Below are positions 22,275-32,267 of a DNA stretch of 64,000 nt, piece after piece. The notes beneath the pieces are model-generated. The model searched no databases. It had not been told where the DNA came from and saw only the letters and a program-made list of their open reading frames with translations. Positions within the stretch are counted from its first letter, which is position 1. Each line of letters starts with the position of its first letter. The translations under genes and the position numbers were made by a program. The stretch covers positions 2,914,001 to 2,978,000 of the forward strand of contig OZ316893.1 of assembly GCA_973895155.1 (NCBI GenBank), read 5' to 3'. The stretch is from Marsupella aquatica (Eukaryota; Marchantiophyta).

Positions 22275-24575
22275 TCACAGTAGGCCCTTATCCTTCATGG
22301 AAGCAAGGGCATCGTCGAACATCTCTTCCAAGGATTTGTATTTCTCCAGTCCCAAGTTCTTCAATTTCGATGTGTCAAAAGTATAATGCGGCATGCTTTT
22401 TTGCCCTTCAAAACTGCAAATGCAAATGTCGTCACTCTCGGAAATTTCAACGAAAAGAGGTGAAACAAGAACTGAATTATAAAGCTTCCTTGAGTATTGA
22501 ATAGACTTAAAGTAATTCAAAGAGGCCTGTTTCAGCTAAAGCGGTCCTTACCGTCAAAATGATTCCTAACAATATCAAAAGGTTATAAAATTACTCTCGG
22601 ATGACTCACTCTGTAGGGATGTTGTACTGCGGAAAATGCTTTGCAACAGCCTCAGCCATTTCTTTCGAATCCAATTCCCCTGCGTCGACAATAAACCGGC
22701 CCTCTGCCTCCGGCTTCTCATAAAGTAAAATGTGTGCAGTTACGGCATCATCGAGGTGAACGTAGCCCATCCGACCAAACATGAAGAACTTGCCTCTGTT
22801 ACCTGCATATCATAATTAATGCAAAATTAATTCTTTGTTTGTCAATCGACATGTTCCCAAATCATGTTTGTCAAAACCCATTGATTTGGCCAATCCCGGA
22901 CAGCCTAATATGCATCAAACTTAGTCATATTATACACAACAAACAACTTGATCAAATTTTTGAGAAGAGACATCCCCCTGTAAAGAAAGAATGTCACCTG
23001 TAATGAAATAAACGATGCATGCAGTCGGCCAAACAAGACCCCTCCATGAATTGACAATCAACAAATCACCCTGGACTAGACTAATTCCGTGCCGTAAGGT
23101 AGAATAATGCAAGGCTAGTGGCAGGTTTACCATACCTTTGAAGAATTGGAGAACATCATTTGAGGTTGAAGACAAATCTGGAGGTAAGATATAACCAATG
23201 ATGTACGTAGGACACACAGTCACTAGGTTAATGCCATTCTTCTTCGCGAACTCCCAAGCTTCTTCCTCTGCAGTGGTTTTGGCAATGGGATACCACATCT
23301 GCGACAACCAGAAAGAGTTATCAGAATGAGGTGGTTGTGAACTTCATATAAAGCTATTTCTTCATATATTTCTAGAGATCTAGAAATAAATTTCGGATGT
23401 AGGGCTATTTCGAATTTAATAGAGAAGAAAAGGTTGGAGATCAAAATAACTCATTCAATGCCCTCACTAAAACGCCAGCGTGTTTTGAGTGACTTGAACC
23501 GAACTGGCCACCGGTGAGTGGCGTACCTTAAACTGCTTGCAAAATGGCATAGAGGACCAACTGTTGTGATCCAATGTAGCGCCGGGAGTGTAATCTGGTC
23601 GAAATCGCACTGAAGAGGACGACGACGTCAGTACCACCCTCTTCACAGTCTTGGTTTTCGCTACTGACGCCAAAAGATTCAAGGCTCCTTTGACGCTGGG
23701 CTCAATCATCTCCTTCTGCGATGACAGAACAACGAGGACACAAAATGCGTTTAAGTGAGCTCAATGTTGTACTTTTATCACGTGTTATCAATTTCAAACA
23801 TTCATGAGCTCATCTTCAGCTTCAGCTTGCAAAGCTATTAAATCCTCTGGAGAAGAATTACGTAAGGATCGGTCATGTTGTCGACGAGAGGGCTTGCGGT
23901 GTGAAAGACGCCATCAACTCCATCCACTGCTGCATCGAAGCTGCCTTCCGTGAGCAGGTCGGCCTGTACAAGTTCAAGCCTCTCCTTTGCTCCTGGGAGC
24001 GATCTCAAATGTGCTGTCTTCTTCTCATTACCTGCCGAAAAACCAAAAACAGCCAGGCATTACAGAGTTGACTCTAGCAAACACAATCTTTCTCTCTCCA
24101 CTTCAAATTGAATATCATCGCTAGCTGCTGATCGACTGCACCAGCTCTAGGTAGACTGCGGCACGTTCTACTCCAATTGTTTTCCATTCTGAAAACTGTG
24201 AACTCGTCTAATACCCAATTGGGTCCCGTGTCCATTCCCTGTGATCGAAGGCCAGTGGTCCGGGAACCGGAATCCTTTCTGATACTTGAAATTGAGTATC
24301 CCAGACCCAAATTTTGAGAATGTACCCAATACCAACGAGGAGTAAAGTGCAGCGTCCCCATGCCGACAAAAGAGGTCGTGCCAAAAACAACTGCAGCAGC
24401 AGCGCAAGAGAAACAACAAGAAAAAGAAGACGGTGAAACAGAGAAACAATGAGAGCTTACTGGGATCCCTCACAGTTCCCCTCACTCGGTATCCGTCCTG
24501 CAGCAATCGTTTGACCAGCCAAGAGGCCAAAAACCCGCTCGCCCCGGTTACAGCAACCAGACCCTTGTCCTCCAT
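22275..24575 (-). CDS. NADPH-dependent reductase of the DFR/CCR-like superfamily
   Basis: Six exons, all GT-AG and phase-consistent: 24461-24575, 23862-24031, 23527-23715, 23136-23298, 22610-22802, 22275-22413, encoding 322 residues, the usual length. The Rossmann start [19 protein letters not shown] binds the cofactor; [15 protein letters not shown] is the typical strand-2 region of plant members. TSSSSSV holds the catalytic Ser, and [16 protein letters not shown] holds the Tyr-x3-Lys pair. The end [12 protein letters not shown] is also typical. The family includes cinnamoyl-CoA reductase, dihydroflavonol reductase, tetraketide pyrone reductase and phenylacetaldehyde reductase. The CCR signature N-W-Y-C-Y is here K-M-W-Y-P, which argues against a true CCR, so I leave the substrate open. 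It is probably cytosolic (no targeting signal). Confidence 0.88.
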
Positions 24576-25144
24576 CTCTTCTCTCTCTCCTCTCCCCCCC
24601 TCAATCACCAATCAACCCACAATTCACATTCGGCGCTCGCCAGGAGAGCAGCAAACCTCCTCCTCCTCCTCCCTTCGTCGAGCTCCTTGTTCTAGTGCTC
24701 CTCCTTGGCCTTTTCCTAGTCCTCCTCCCTCCACTGGGACCGTCTTTCGGTTGGACTGAAGGAAATTGAAGAGAAGTCCGTCTCTACGGAAGGGGGAGGA
24801 AGATGTCTAGTAGCGGATGGCTGACAATGAGGGGAGAAGATGTCAACTCCAAGTGCGGACTGGGACCGAAGCCAGAATCAGCAACAGAAAGGGGCTTAGA
24901 CAAAGAGCACAATTCACGATGAAGTACAGCAGACTGATTGCTAGGCATCAGGCATGGGAGGCCCACACTCCCTTCATCATCGCACAGCACTGACAGCAGA
25001 TTCCTCCTCGCCCTTTTGTCCTTATTCTTGTCATCGAAGCCGTGAGGATTGACTTGCTCACCGCTCCCGTCATTCAAGGTCTGGTATTATCATTCGAGTC
25101 CTGAGTCAATCGGGCAGAGTAGGTGGGGTATTACTTCTAAATCC
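24576..25144. other. Upstream flank of the reductase gene
   Basis: Pyrimidine-rich sequence just upstream of the reductase start on the minus strand (TC-rich on plus, hence GA-rich leader on the sense strand) and a frame at 24784-25077 with no recognisable product. Promoter elements cannot be set precisely. Confidence 0.35.
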
Positions 25145-25262
25145 AATTGGGGCCCTTTCCCCTCTTTTCCTCCCCTTCATTGGGTTCTTTTGCCTTTGGA
25201 TCATGTCTCCCTGCTGCCATTTCTGCCTTTGTGCATTGTGAAATATATATATATATATATAT
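25145..25262 (+). mobile_element. 5'-truncated LINE 3' end, copy B, with (TA)n tail
   Basis: GGGGCCCTTTCCCCTC, CCTCCCCTTCATTGGGTT, and GGATCATGTCTCCC closely match 7309-7375 in the LINE tail. It ends with GCATTGTGAA followed by about 20 bp of TA repeat (25242-25262). A short 3' fragment ending in a simple repeat is the usual result of abortive target-primed reverse transcription. Confidence 0.65.
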
Positions 25263-27114
25263 AATTCTAACAGCTTTCCCTTTCTCTGTGTAGCTTCCAG
25301 AGCATGAGAATGCCATCACAGGCTGTGCAAGGAATTTTTTCAACTTTGTCATCTACGTCCAAAAGGACATTTTGAACTTTGTCATCTACCCATAAAAGCA
25401 CCTTTTCTTTGCATATATGCTCTCCGTTTTGGGTATCTTAATGCTCTTAGTGAATTTTCACTTTGTAGGTTTAAGGCACCAGCTTCATTACCGGTGACTT
25501 GAACGCAAACAGAGGTGACACCCAAAAAAAAACTTGCAAAAAAAAAGATTCCTTAATGTTTCCCTTCCATCTTTGCCCCCTCTCTGTTTTCTGTATGCAT
25601 CCTCACTTACAGTGAAGTCCTAATGCTTTATAAACAGGACTTTAGTATATAAGAAAGGCCATTGGGCTGTCTGAGTCCATCCAAGCATCAATTTCTATTT
25701 AAATGAGAATGTGTAGAATACCATGCATGGCAATGAGGGGGTTGTGGGCTGTCATCCCGAGGGCGGTTTGTTGGAGGTTGAATCACGCCTGCCCATGTAA
25801 AAGGGCCCATTCCTGCCCGGCTACTGCCCATTCTTGCCTCCATTAGACGAAGAGTGTACTCACCTTAAAAAGTGGAGCCCAAGTCCATTCTTAGTGAACC
25901 TGACCATGCACATTGTATAATGAAGGCAACCCCTAGTTCTTATACAGGTACTGTAGTTATGGTTTAAGGCTGTAGCCCCAACAGTAGCCCCACAAGAAAT
26001 GTTTATGTTCTACATTTGTTTAACTGTAAATCTACATATCACAATTTTTATTTGCTAGGGTGAGTAGTTTGACAGTTCCCAAAAACAGTTGTTATGGGTT
26101 ATAACGTTTACTTGTGGCTGGTGAGAGAGCTTAATACAATTGCATAATAATAGCGCTTTGTGACTCAGGGCACTTTACAAAACAGTCATGTCATCGTGCC
26201 CAAGAGGGTTTCTGAGTATTTTAACAACATGTGTACAAAAAAAAGTGTGGATGTCCAATATCCTATTCAGGGTTGGAAAGTCATTCATGACTATCCACAC
26301 CTGCTGCCTGCCAGATGTTACCCGAAGTATGAACTGTATATAAGGGATTAAATCCAGGGATTATCCTCCTCTTTATCCAGCAGGATCTGGCCTGGTGGGA
26401 GATCACTGGGGTAGCAAGTGTGGGGTTAGAATCCCTACAGGAGCAAGTACTCTTACACAAGCCCCACCCAAAAACGAGGTTCAAAGGAAAAATGAGAATT
26501 TATCTGATTTTCTGGGCAGTAGACGGGTAATGGATGGTCAGACTAGTCTGACACCCATCAATGACTATCAACTTATCAAGGGACTAGTCTCCTAGCCATC
26601 AATGACTATCAAGGGACTACATAGTATCCCTGAATCATTATCTACTTTTTGTGCACGTCCATTATTCAGTCTACACGAGTTTTACAACGGAAAAAAAGAG
26701 GAAAAGTCATTTGATCACAGTGGATGAATAATATAATGTCGAGGATCAATAATCCACAGTGGTCGGGCTGTAATAATAAAGTAATAATCTCTCCGTTCGT
26801 AACTTCGTATTGCATGGGTGGCGCTTTTGACCGAAAAGCATCGACATTAATTATTTGACTTATTAGGACATACTACTTGAGAGTGTCGAGAAGACCCGTT
26901 TGGTACAACTGTGGATTCTTCAGATCCTTTGACAGTATTCATGGCGTTCCAGTCTCACTGTCTCACCTACCATCGTTCCTCGTTGAGACCGGTTGGTTAC
27001 TAGACAACAAATGCCATGGCCCTGGTCCAGTATATTTTTTAAGGTTTTCATTTTTCTGTGTGAAGGAGAAGATACTCAAATGTATTTTTTAAGGTTATTA
27101 CTTTTTCACCAGAG
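25263..27114. other. Intergenic region, no gene seen
   Basis: No supported exon. A direct short repeat of AAGGGACTA and CATCAATGACTATCAA occurs at 26558-26618. A SINE-like patch is listed separately. The remaining ORFs look random. Confidence 0.4.
26385..26460 (+). mobile_element. Second tRNA-like SINE patch
   Basis: CTGGCCTGGTGGGAGATCAC is followed by a B-box-like GGGGTTAGAATCCCTAC about 35 bases on, then a tail with ACTCTTACACAAGCCCCACCC. The order resembles the SINE-like head at 20.8 kb but it is more diverged. Weak assignment. Confidence 0.3.
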
Positions 27115-27858
27115 TGGCTAATGTTCAGCGTAAAAGAGTGTCCACTGTAAAAGAGAAGATGCTCAAAATATTCCTTATTTCATTATTTTATTGACCTTAA
27201 GATCGCCCCAGATTTAAGGATGACGGTTTAAAGATTATTGTTAGATTTTAGTTAGTTAACTTTTAGTTAATGGACCTGTTAAAATAGTGTCCACTGTAAA
27301 AGAGAAGATGCTCAAAATATTCCTTATTTCATTATTTTACTGATCATAAGATCACCCCAGATTTAAGGATGACCGTTTAAAGATTACTGTTAGATTTTAG
27401 TTAGTTAACTTTTAGTGAATGGACCTGTGATTAGGTGTAACATTGGCTAATGAAACAGGAAAAAAATACTAGCCAACTTTCTTTAAATCTGGTGAATGTT
27501 TTATGGGGAGGTGGAATTTGGCAAATTTTTGCCACTGAAAAACAACGGCCATGGTCCAATCCATCACAGTGCGCTTTGTTGGTACGCTCAGAGATCAACT
27601 TACTACTGTGGGTTCCATCCAGTGTTTTTTTTAGTGGCGAAAATTTGCTAGATTCCATCTCCTAAAAAATCCTTCACCACTTTTGGCTAAAATTTGCTAC
27701 TTTTTTGCTGTCTCATTAGCCAGTGTTCCACCTAACCCCAGGCCCCATTAGCCAGAATCTAACGGTCCACCTTAAATCTAGGGAGATCTTACGGTTAGGA
27801 AAATAATTGAATACAGAATCTTTTGAGCATCTTCTCCCCGACACACTTTACATTAGCC
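27115..27858. mobile_element. Foldback / long inverted-repeat element with duplicated arm
   Basis: The left part (GGCTAATGT near 27118, AGAGAAGATGCTCAAAAT, TTATTGACCTTAAGATC, AGATTTAAGGATGACGGTTT) is matched as reverse complement by the right part at about 27740-27855 (ACCTTAAATCTAGGGAGATC, TTTTGAGCATCTTCTCC, ACATTAGCC). An inner pair also pairs: TTAGGTGTAACATTGGCTAA near 27432 with TTAGCCAGTGTTCCACCTAA near 27717. The left outer arm is present twice in tandem (27137-27285 and 27286-27429, period 149). The element codes for nothing. Its class is uncertain; a nested pair of two inverted-repeat elements is possible. Confidence 0.65.
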
Positions 27859-27984
27859 AGCTTGGCCAAAAAGTGAAATCCTTAAAAAAATACACTGGTT
27901 CCATCCTCCCAAGAGAACATTCGCGAGCTTGGCCAAAAAGTGAAATCCTTAAAAAAATACACTGGTTCCATCCTCCCAAGAGAA
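27859..27984. repeat. Two-copy 67-bp tandem repeat
   Basis: AGCTTGGCCAAAAAGTGAAA to CCTCCCAAGAGAA appears at 27859 and 27926, nearly identical. It directly abuts the inverted-repeat element. Confidence 0.9.
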
Positions 27985-28204
27985 TGATGAGGCGAGGGAT
28001 AGAATCCCTTGTCGCTCCACTTAGCTCGGGTGACCACCGTCGGGGACACACAGATCCGTCGACAGGGCCGTCGTCGTGGCGAAGTCCACAGAAAACGCAA
28101 CCACGGTTACCACAGCGCTCACGGTCCCACGCCAGATATAGCGACGGCGACGTGATTTTCCATGAACGGCACGAAGACGCAACCACGCTGACTCATTGAC
28201 GGTC

Positions 28205-28285
28205 GCGCACAGTTTCAGAGACGGCGACGGCGAGGATCAGACGGCACATTTCAGAGACGGCGACGGCGAGGATCAGACGGCACAC
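28205..28285. repeat. Two-copy 36-bp tandem repeat
   Basis: TTTCAGAGACGGCGACGGCG followed by AGGATCAGACGGCACA occurs twice in a row, with no or almost no change. It lies about 450 bp upstream of the RABF1 start codon and may be in its promoter or leader. Confidence 0.85.
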
Positions 28286-28370
28286 CGTCGCAAACCTTCC
28301 TTTGAGGAGAAGACTACTTTTTCGTCCCTCTCTCCAATTTTTTCGTCTCTCGCTCCAATTTTTGTTTCAG

Positions 28371-28385
28371 AGAAGAGAGAGAGCG

Positions 28386-28419
<34 letters not shown>

Positions 28420-28432
28420 CGAGAGAGAGAGG
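28371..28432 (+). promoter_or_regulatory. (GA)n tract upstream of RABF1
   Basis: A GA-repeat tract with few interruptions, on the sense strand, 275 bp before the RABF1 ATG. In plants such tracts in promoters or leaders are bound by BPC/GAGA-binding factors; whether that applies here is inferred. Confidence 0.45.
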
Positions 28433-28706
28433 ACTGTCTAAATCAGGCGCAACAGTTCTTAATTGTCCAATTTGTCGCACAATTTTGTGGCTGCGTTTAC
28501 TATTATCGAGCAGCCGACCTTGCGAGGTGTGCATGTACGAGGGAATCCTTTCCGGCGGTCGAGGGAGCTCGATTTTCGTGCGGACCACCAGTTCTAGTTC
28601 TGCTGCCTCTGTCCTCTTGGAGAGGAGGTTTGTGGCATCGTAATTGGAGGAGGGAGGAGTAGCAGCAGAATCAGCACGCGGGCGCCGTGTGTTGGTGGTA
28701 GCTGCG

Positions 28707-31700
28707 ATGGGATGCTCCGCCTCTACTCCAGGTGTTGATCTGATCTCTGATTTTAGGGCTATCTTCACGAAATTATCTGGCGTTGGAGTTGAGGTCGAGA
28801 TGAACCGTTATAGAGTAGGGTTGCTTAGGAATTAAATGTTAATCCCAACCCAAAAAAATGATGGGTGCTAGTGGTGTCGGGATTTGTGACTTCTAGTTGG
28901 AGTTCAAATGAGTATCAAGCTATGCCCCACTTTGTGAAGTTGTAAATGTGTTTTAGATACAAGGGCATCTGAAATGCTCGCTGAATAGTATTGTCACAAT
29001 CTTCGGGTTTGGGTGCTCTGAAATGAATCAATGCAATTGGGTAGTTCAAGTTATTTTCAGGTACTATTTTGGATCTTATCCAAGTCAGCATTCCCAGTGT
29101 TTAGGTGACGCGTTGGCCAATCTTCATTATGGGGCTACAAGTTTCATGTTCTGTTTATGCGTTTCAGCTGCAGGGTCGAAACGTCTCACTGGGGCTAATG
29201 ATACGACGGAGACTTTTGATTCCAAAAATCTCCGCATAAAGGTTGGCCTTTAGCTCTCCACTTGAAGACTTTTCCATTGCACGATAGGATCAGTCCAGTT
29301 ATGGCTTTGTTGGAGAATGAAAGCAAAAACCTTGACTTTTGTGTTCCCTTAAATCTTAAAAACTTTTCAGATGAGATTCGACGGTCTCTTTGGTAATCAT
29401 CATTCTGGTCTTCAGTTCAAAACCATTCTCTGAGTAATATCAGTGAGTCATTGTCGCATATCACATTTCAGTAGAGTTTGTACTGAGTACTTGTTTTGCA
29501 CGGTTGGGTGTCATTATGACATTTTAGAGTCAAGAAGGTGGTAAATGTGGCTGCGGCCTAGCTTTTCAAGTGACCTAAATGCCCAAGAGATAGGTCTCCA
29601 TCGGCCTCATGATACTGAGACTGAAGGGCCTGGTTCTCAACATAGTTGTATTGATCCTCGCAGTTGGTTCTCTTGGGTGATTCTGGAGTTGGTAAAAGCT
29701 GCATAGTTCTACGATTTGTTCGTGGCCAGTTCGACCCGTCATCCAAGGTAGCTTCTCTGTACTGTTTTGTTACTCTTGTAGCCTGCCCCTGGATATAAAT
29801 AGTGACAACGTAAGTTCTTAAGTGCACCTTGGTCGAACTTTTACGTCAGAAAGTCAATCTCAGAACAATCTTTTGGAGTTTGGGCCAGGTAACCGTGGGT
29901 GCATCATTTTTGTCGCAAACGATAGCGCTGCAAGACTCGACAACTGTGAAGTTTGAGATTTGGGACACAGCAGGCCAAGAAAGGTGAGATTCTTTATTCT
30001 CCTTCCTTTGCATACATGTTCTGAAGTGCACTACGCTACTTTCCCAATGATTTGCGAGCTCTGGGTTCAAATAGACTTTGCTCTCTTGGAATTCTTAAAC
30101 ACTCGGGATGTATTCGTTTTGGATATGCTCTTATCCTTTTAGGGTTACTGCAACCGTTGGCTGTAAAAGCTACTCCATACGATTTACAAGGTTCCAGGTA
30201 GCTCGTTAGTCTTTGCATGGGTTTCATCAGATATTCGACAGTTGCATCCCGTAGACGTTCACGAATGTGTTCAATACAATTTGCCCAATGAAGCATCATC
30301 ACTCACTCGTGTTTTACATGTTTTGTCTGGTGAATGATTACGCTGGGGCCTTCCTGTTGCTCATCGTCCACCGTCCCATGAGATGAATTAGACCTCCTCA
30401 GACTTGCAAGATCTTCTGATTCGAACACTTGAAAAATTTCTACATCTTTATAATTAAGTCATGTGTGTCGAACTGATAGATATGCATCCCTTGCACCCCT
30501 CTACTATCGAGGGGCATCAGCAGCCGTTGTGGTTTACGACATAACAAGTTCTGATTCCTTCAACAAAGCTCAGTTTTGGGTCAAGGTGCTTAAGCCGCTT
30601 GATTTCGTACTTTCTGCTGGATCCGCCACCTCCTGTCAATGCTATGTTTGTTGTTGCATGAACGTTATCATTAACCCATCGGGTCAATCATAGAAACGTA
30701 ATAGTTGTTGTTCACGTCAACAGGAGCTTCAAAAACATGGCAGTCCTGGTATTGTGATGGCCCTCGTTGGCAACAAAGCGGATCTTCAGGAGTCAAGAGA
30801 AGTTTTGACAGATGTAATTTCTCAGCCCTTTCATTCATTATGGACATGAGTTAGGCTGCTTGCATGTTTGTAGTTATTGATTGCAAAGATTCAAAGATGA
30901 TTCAGAAACCACTTTGCTTGGAGTCATAAGCTCGTATGGGATTTCCATCCAAAGGCTTGAACTCGGATGGGATCCACAATGCCCTTTGCATGAAAGTCAA
31001 GCATATTCACTCTAAACCCATGTAATCATAATTAAAATGTATGTTTCCTATAGATATTATGCAAGCTTGAAGAATTTTATTCGAGCTAAACCCATATTAT
31101 TATAGTTCAAATGGACATTTTGTATAAATACCATGCAAAACGTTTGGAGTGGAGATCCTATAGCTCAGACATCTTGTATGTTATATTTCCTTTCAGCCCT
31201 GATGCAAAATTTGGAAGGACGTGCTAGATCATTCTTTTAACCAGCATGTGTGGTGTTCTCTTGGTGGCGTAAGGTTATAATGAATTAGTGACTACAGCCA
31301 AACAGGTTGTTGTTGTAGTTTAATGTTTTTTGGTGGTTTAATATTCCATAGGGTAGTCTCCATTGATATCGGTTGACTGTTCTTCTTTGTACATGGGTCA
31401 GTGACTACCGCCAAACAATTTTGCTGAAGACGGTCAATTTACTATGGTTTCGTGGTCCTCAAGAGTAGTCTCATTTGATATCTGTTGACTATTCCTATTC
31501 TGTAGAATTCTTGATGAAACTGTAGTACCGGCAGTTTTGTTGCACACAGAGCGATGTATAACCTAAACTTTGTGCTCCTTGTACACATTGCTAACTTGAA
31601 CGTTAGTGGCTGAATATGTGGGCCATCGAACCGTTACTTTTCTGCCTGATAGAAATTCTTGACACTGGACGTAACTTCTTTTTTTGTTGGTGATTTTGTA

Positions 31701-32267
31701 TTCTGATTGTAGGAGGCGAAAGGTTATGCTGATGCAAATGGGATGTTCTTCATCGAGACTTCAGCGAAAACTGCGGACAATGTAAATCAACTGTTCGAGG
31801 TAAGATTCTGAATCTTTGTGTGTCGGCCTGGTTCTTAGAATATAAAATCCGTGGACGAATTTTTAATGTTTAGTCTAGTGCCCGAATCGGACTGATCCAC
31901 TACCGTATATAGTTGGCTATGCATCAGATCTAGTTTGATTGAATGGTAGTTTGGCTTTATTGAGGAATGTTTTCTCGTTCCGTGGTACTTCAATCTACAC
32001 AATGAAATGACTCTGGCGATTGGAATTCTATTTGAGAGAAGCGCCATTCAAATGATCTATTTTCCACCTGCAGTAGTGATTTTTGGTTTACTGTAACCTT
32101 TTGGTGCATGTTTAAATGCCAGCAACACTAGAGTCATGTGAAACTTGTGGGACTACTCATCCCGTTTGTACCGTGAAGGTTTATGGTGGGTACTTATCTG
32201 TGGAGTATGGTGGTTGCAGGAAATTGCTAAAAGACTACCACGTGGACTGCCAACACCAAAACCTTGA
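28707..32267 (+). CDS. RABF1: Plant-specific Rab5 GTPase RABF1/ARA6
   Basis: Seven exons fit exactly: 28707-28731, 29168-29241, 29664-29747, 29889-29983 joined in-codon to 30480-30585, then 30724-30813, 31713-31799 and 32220-32267. That is eight coding pieces, all GT-AG, encoding 202 residues, the length I recall for Arabidopsis ARA6. The N-terminus MGCSAS is an N-myristoylation signal with a neighbouring Cys for palmitoylation. The G boxes follow: P-loop GDSGVGKS, switch [21 protein letters not shown], and ETSAK. The C-terminus ends LPTPKP with no prenylation Cys, which is the ARA6 hallmark separating it from conventional Rab5. It acts in endosome to plasma-membrane or vacuole traffic and SNARE assembly. 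An in-frame TAA at 28641 and no ATG before 28707 support the start. Confidence 0.97.

Noticed and set aside
28644-28706. In-frame N-terminal extension of RABF1 that would mask the myristoylation signal
   Set aside because: The apparent start at 28644 is TTG, not ATG, and an in-frame TAA lies at 28641-28643. The first ATG is 28707, which gives MGCSAS.
8407-29145. A 19-bp word (CTTCATTATGGGGCTACAA) shared by 8407 and 29126
   Set aside because: Similarity does not extend beyond the word, so it is probably chance or a very old trace.
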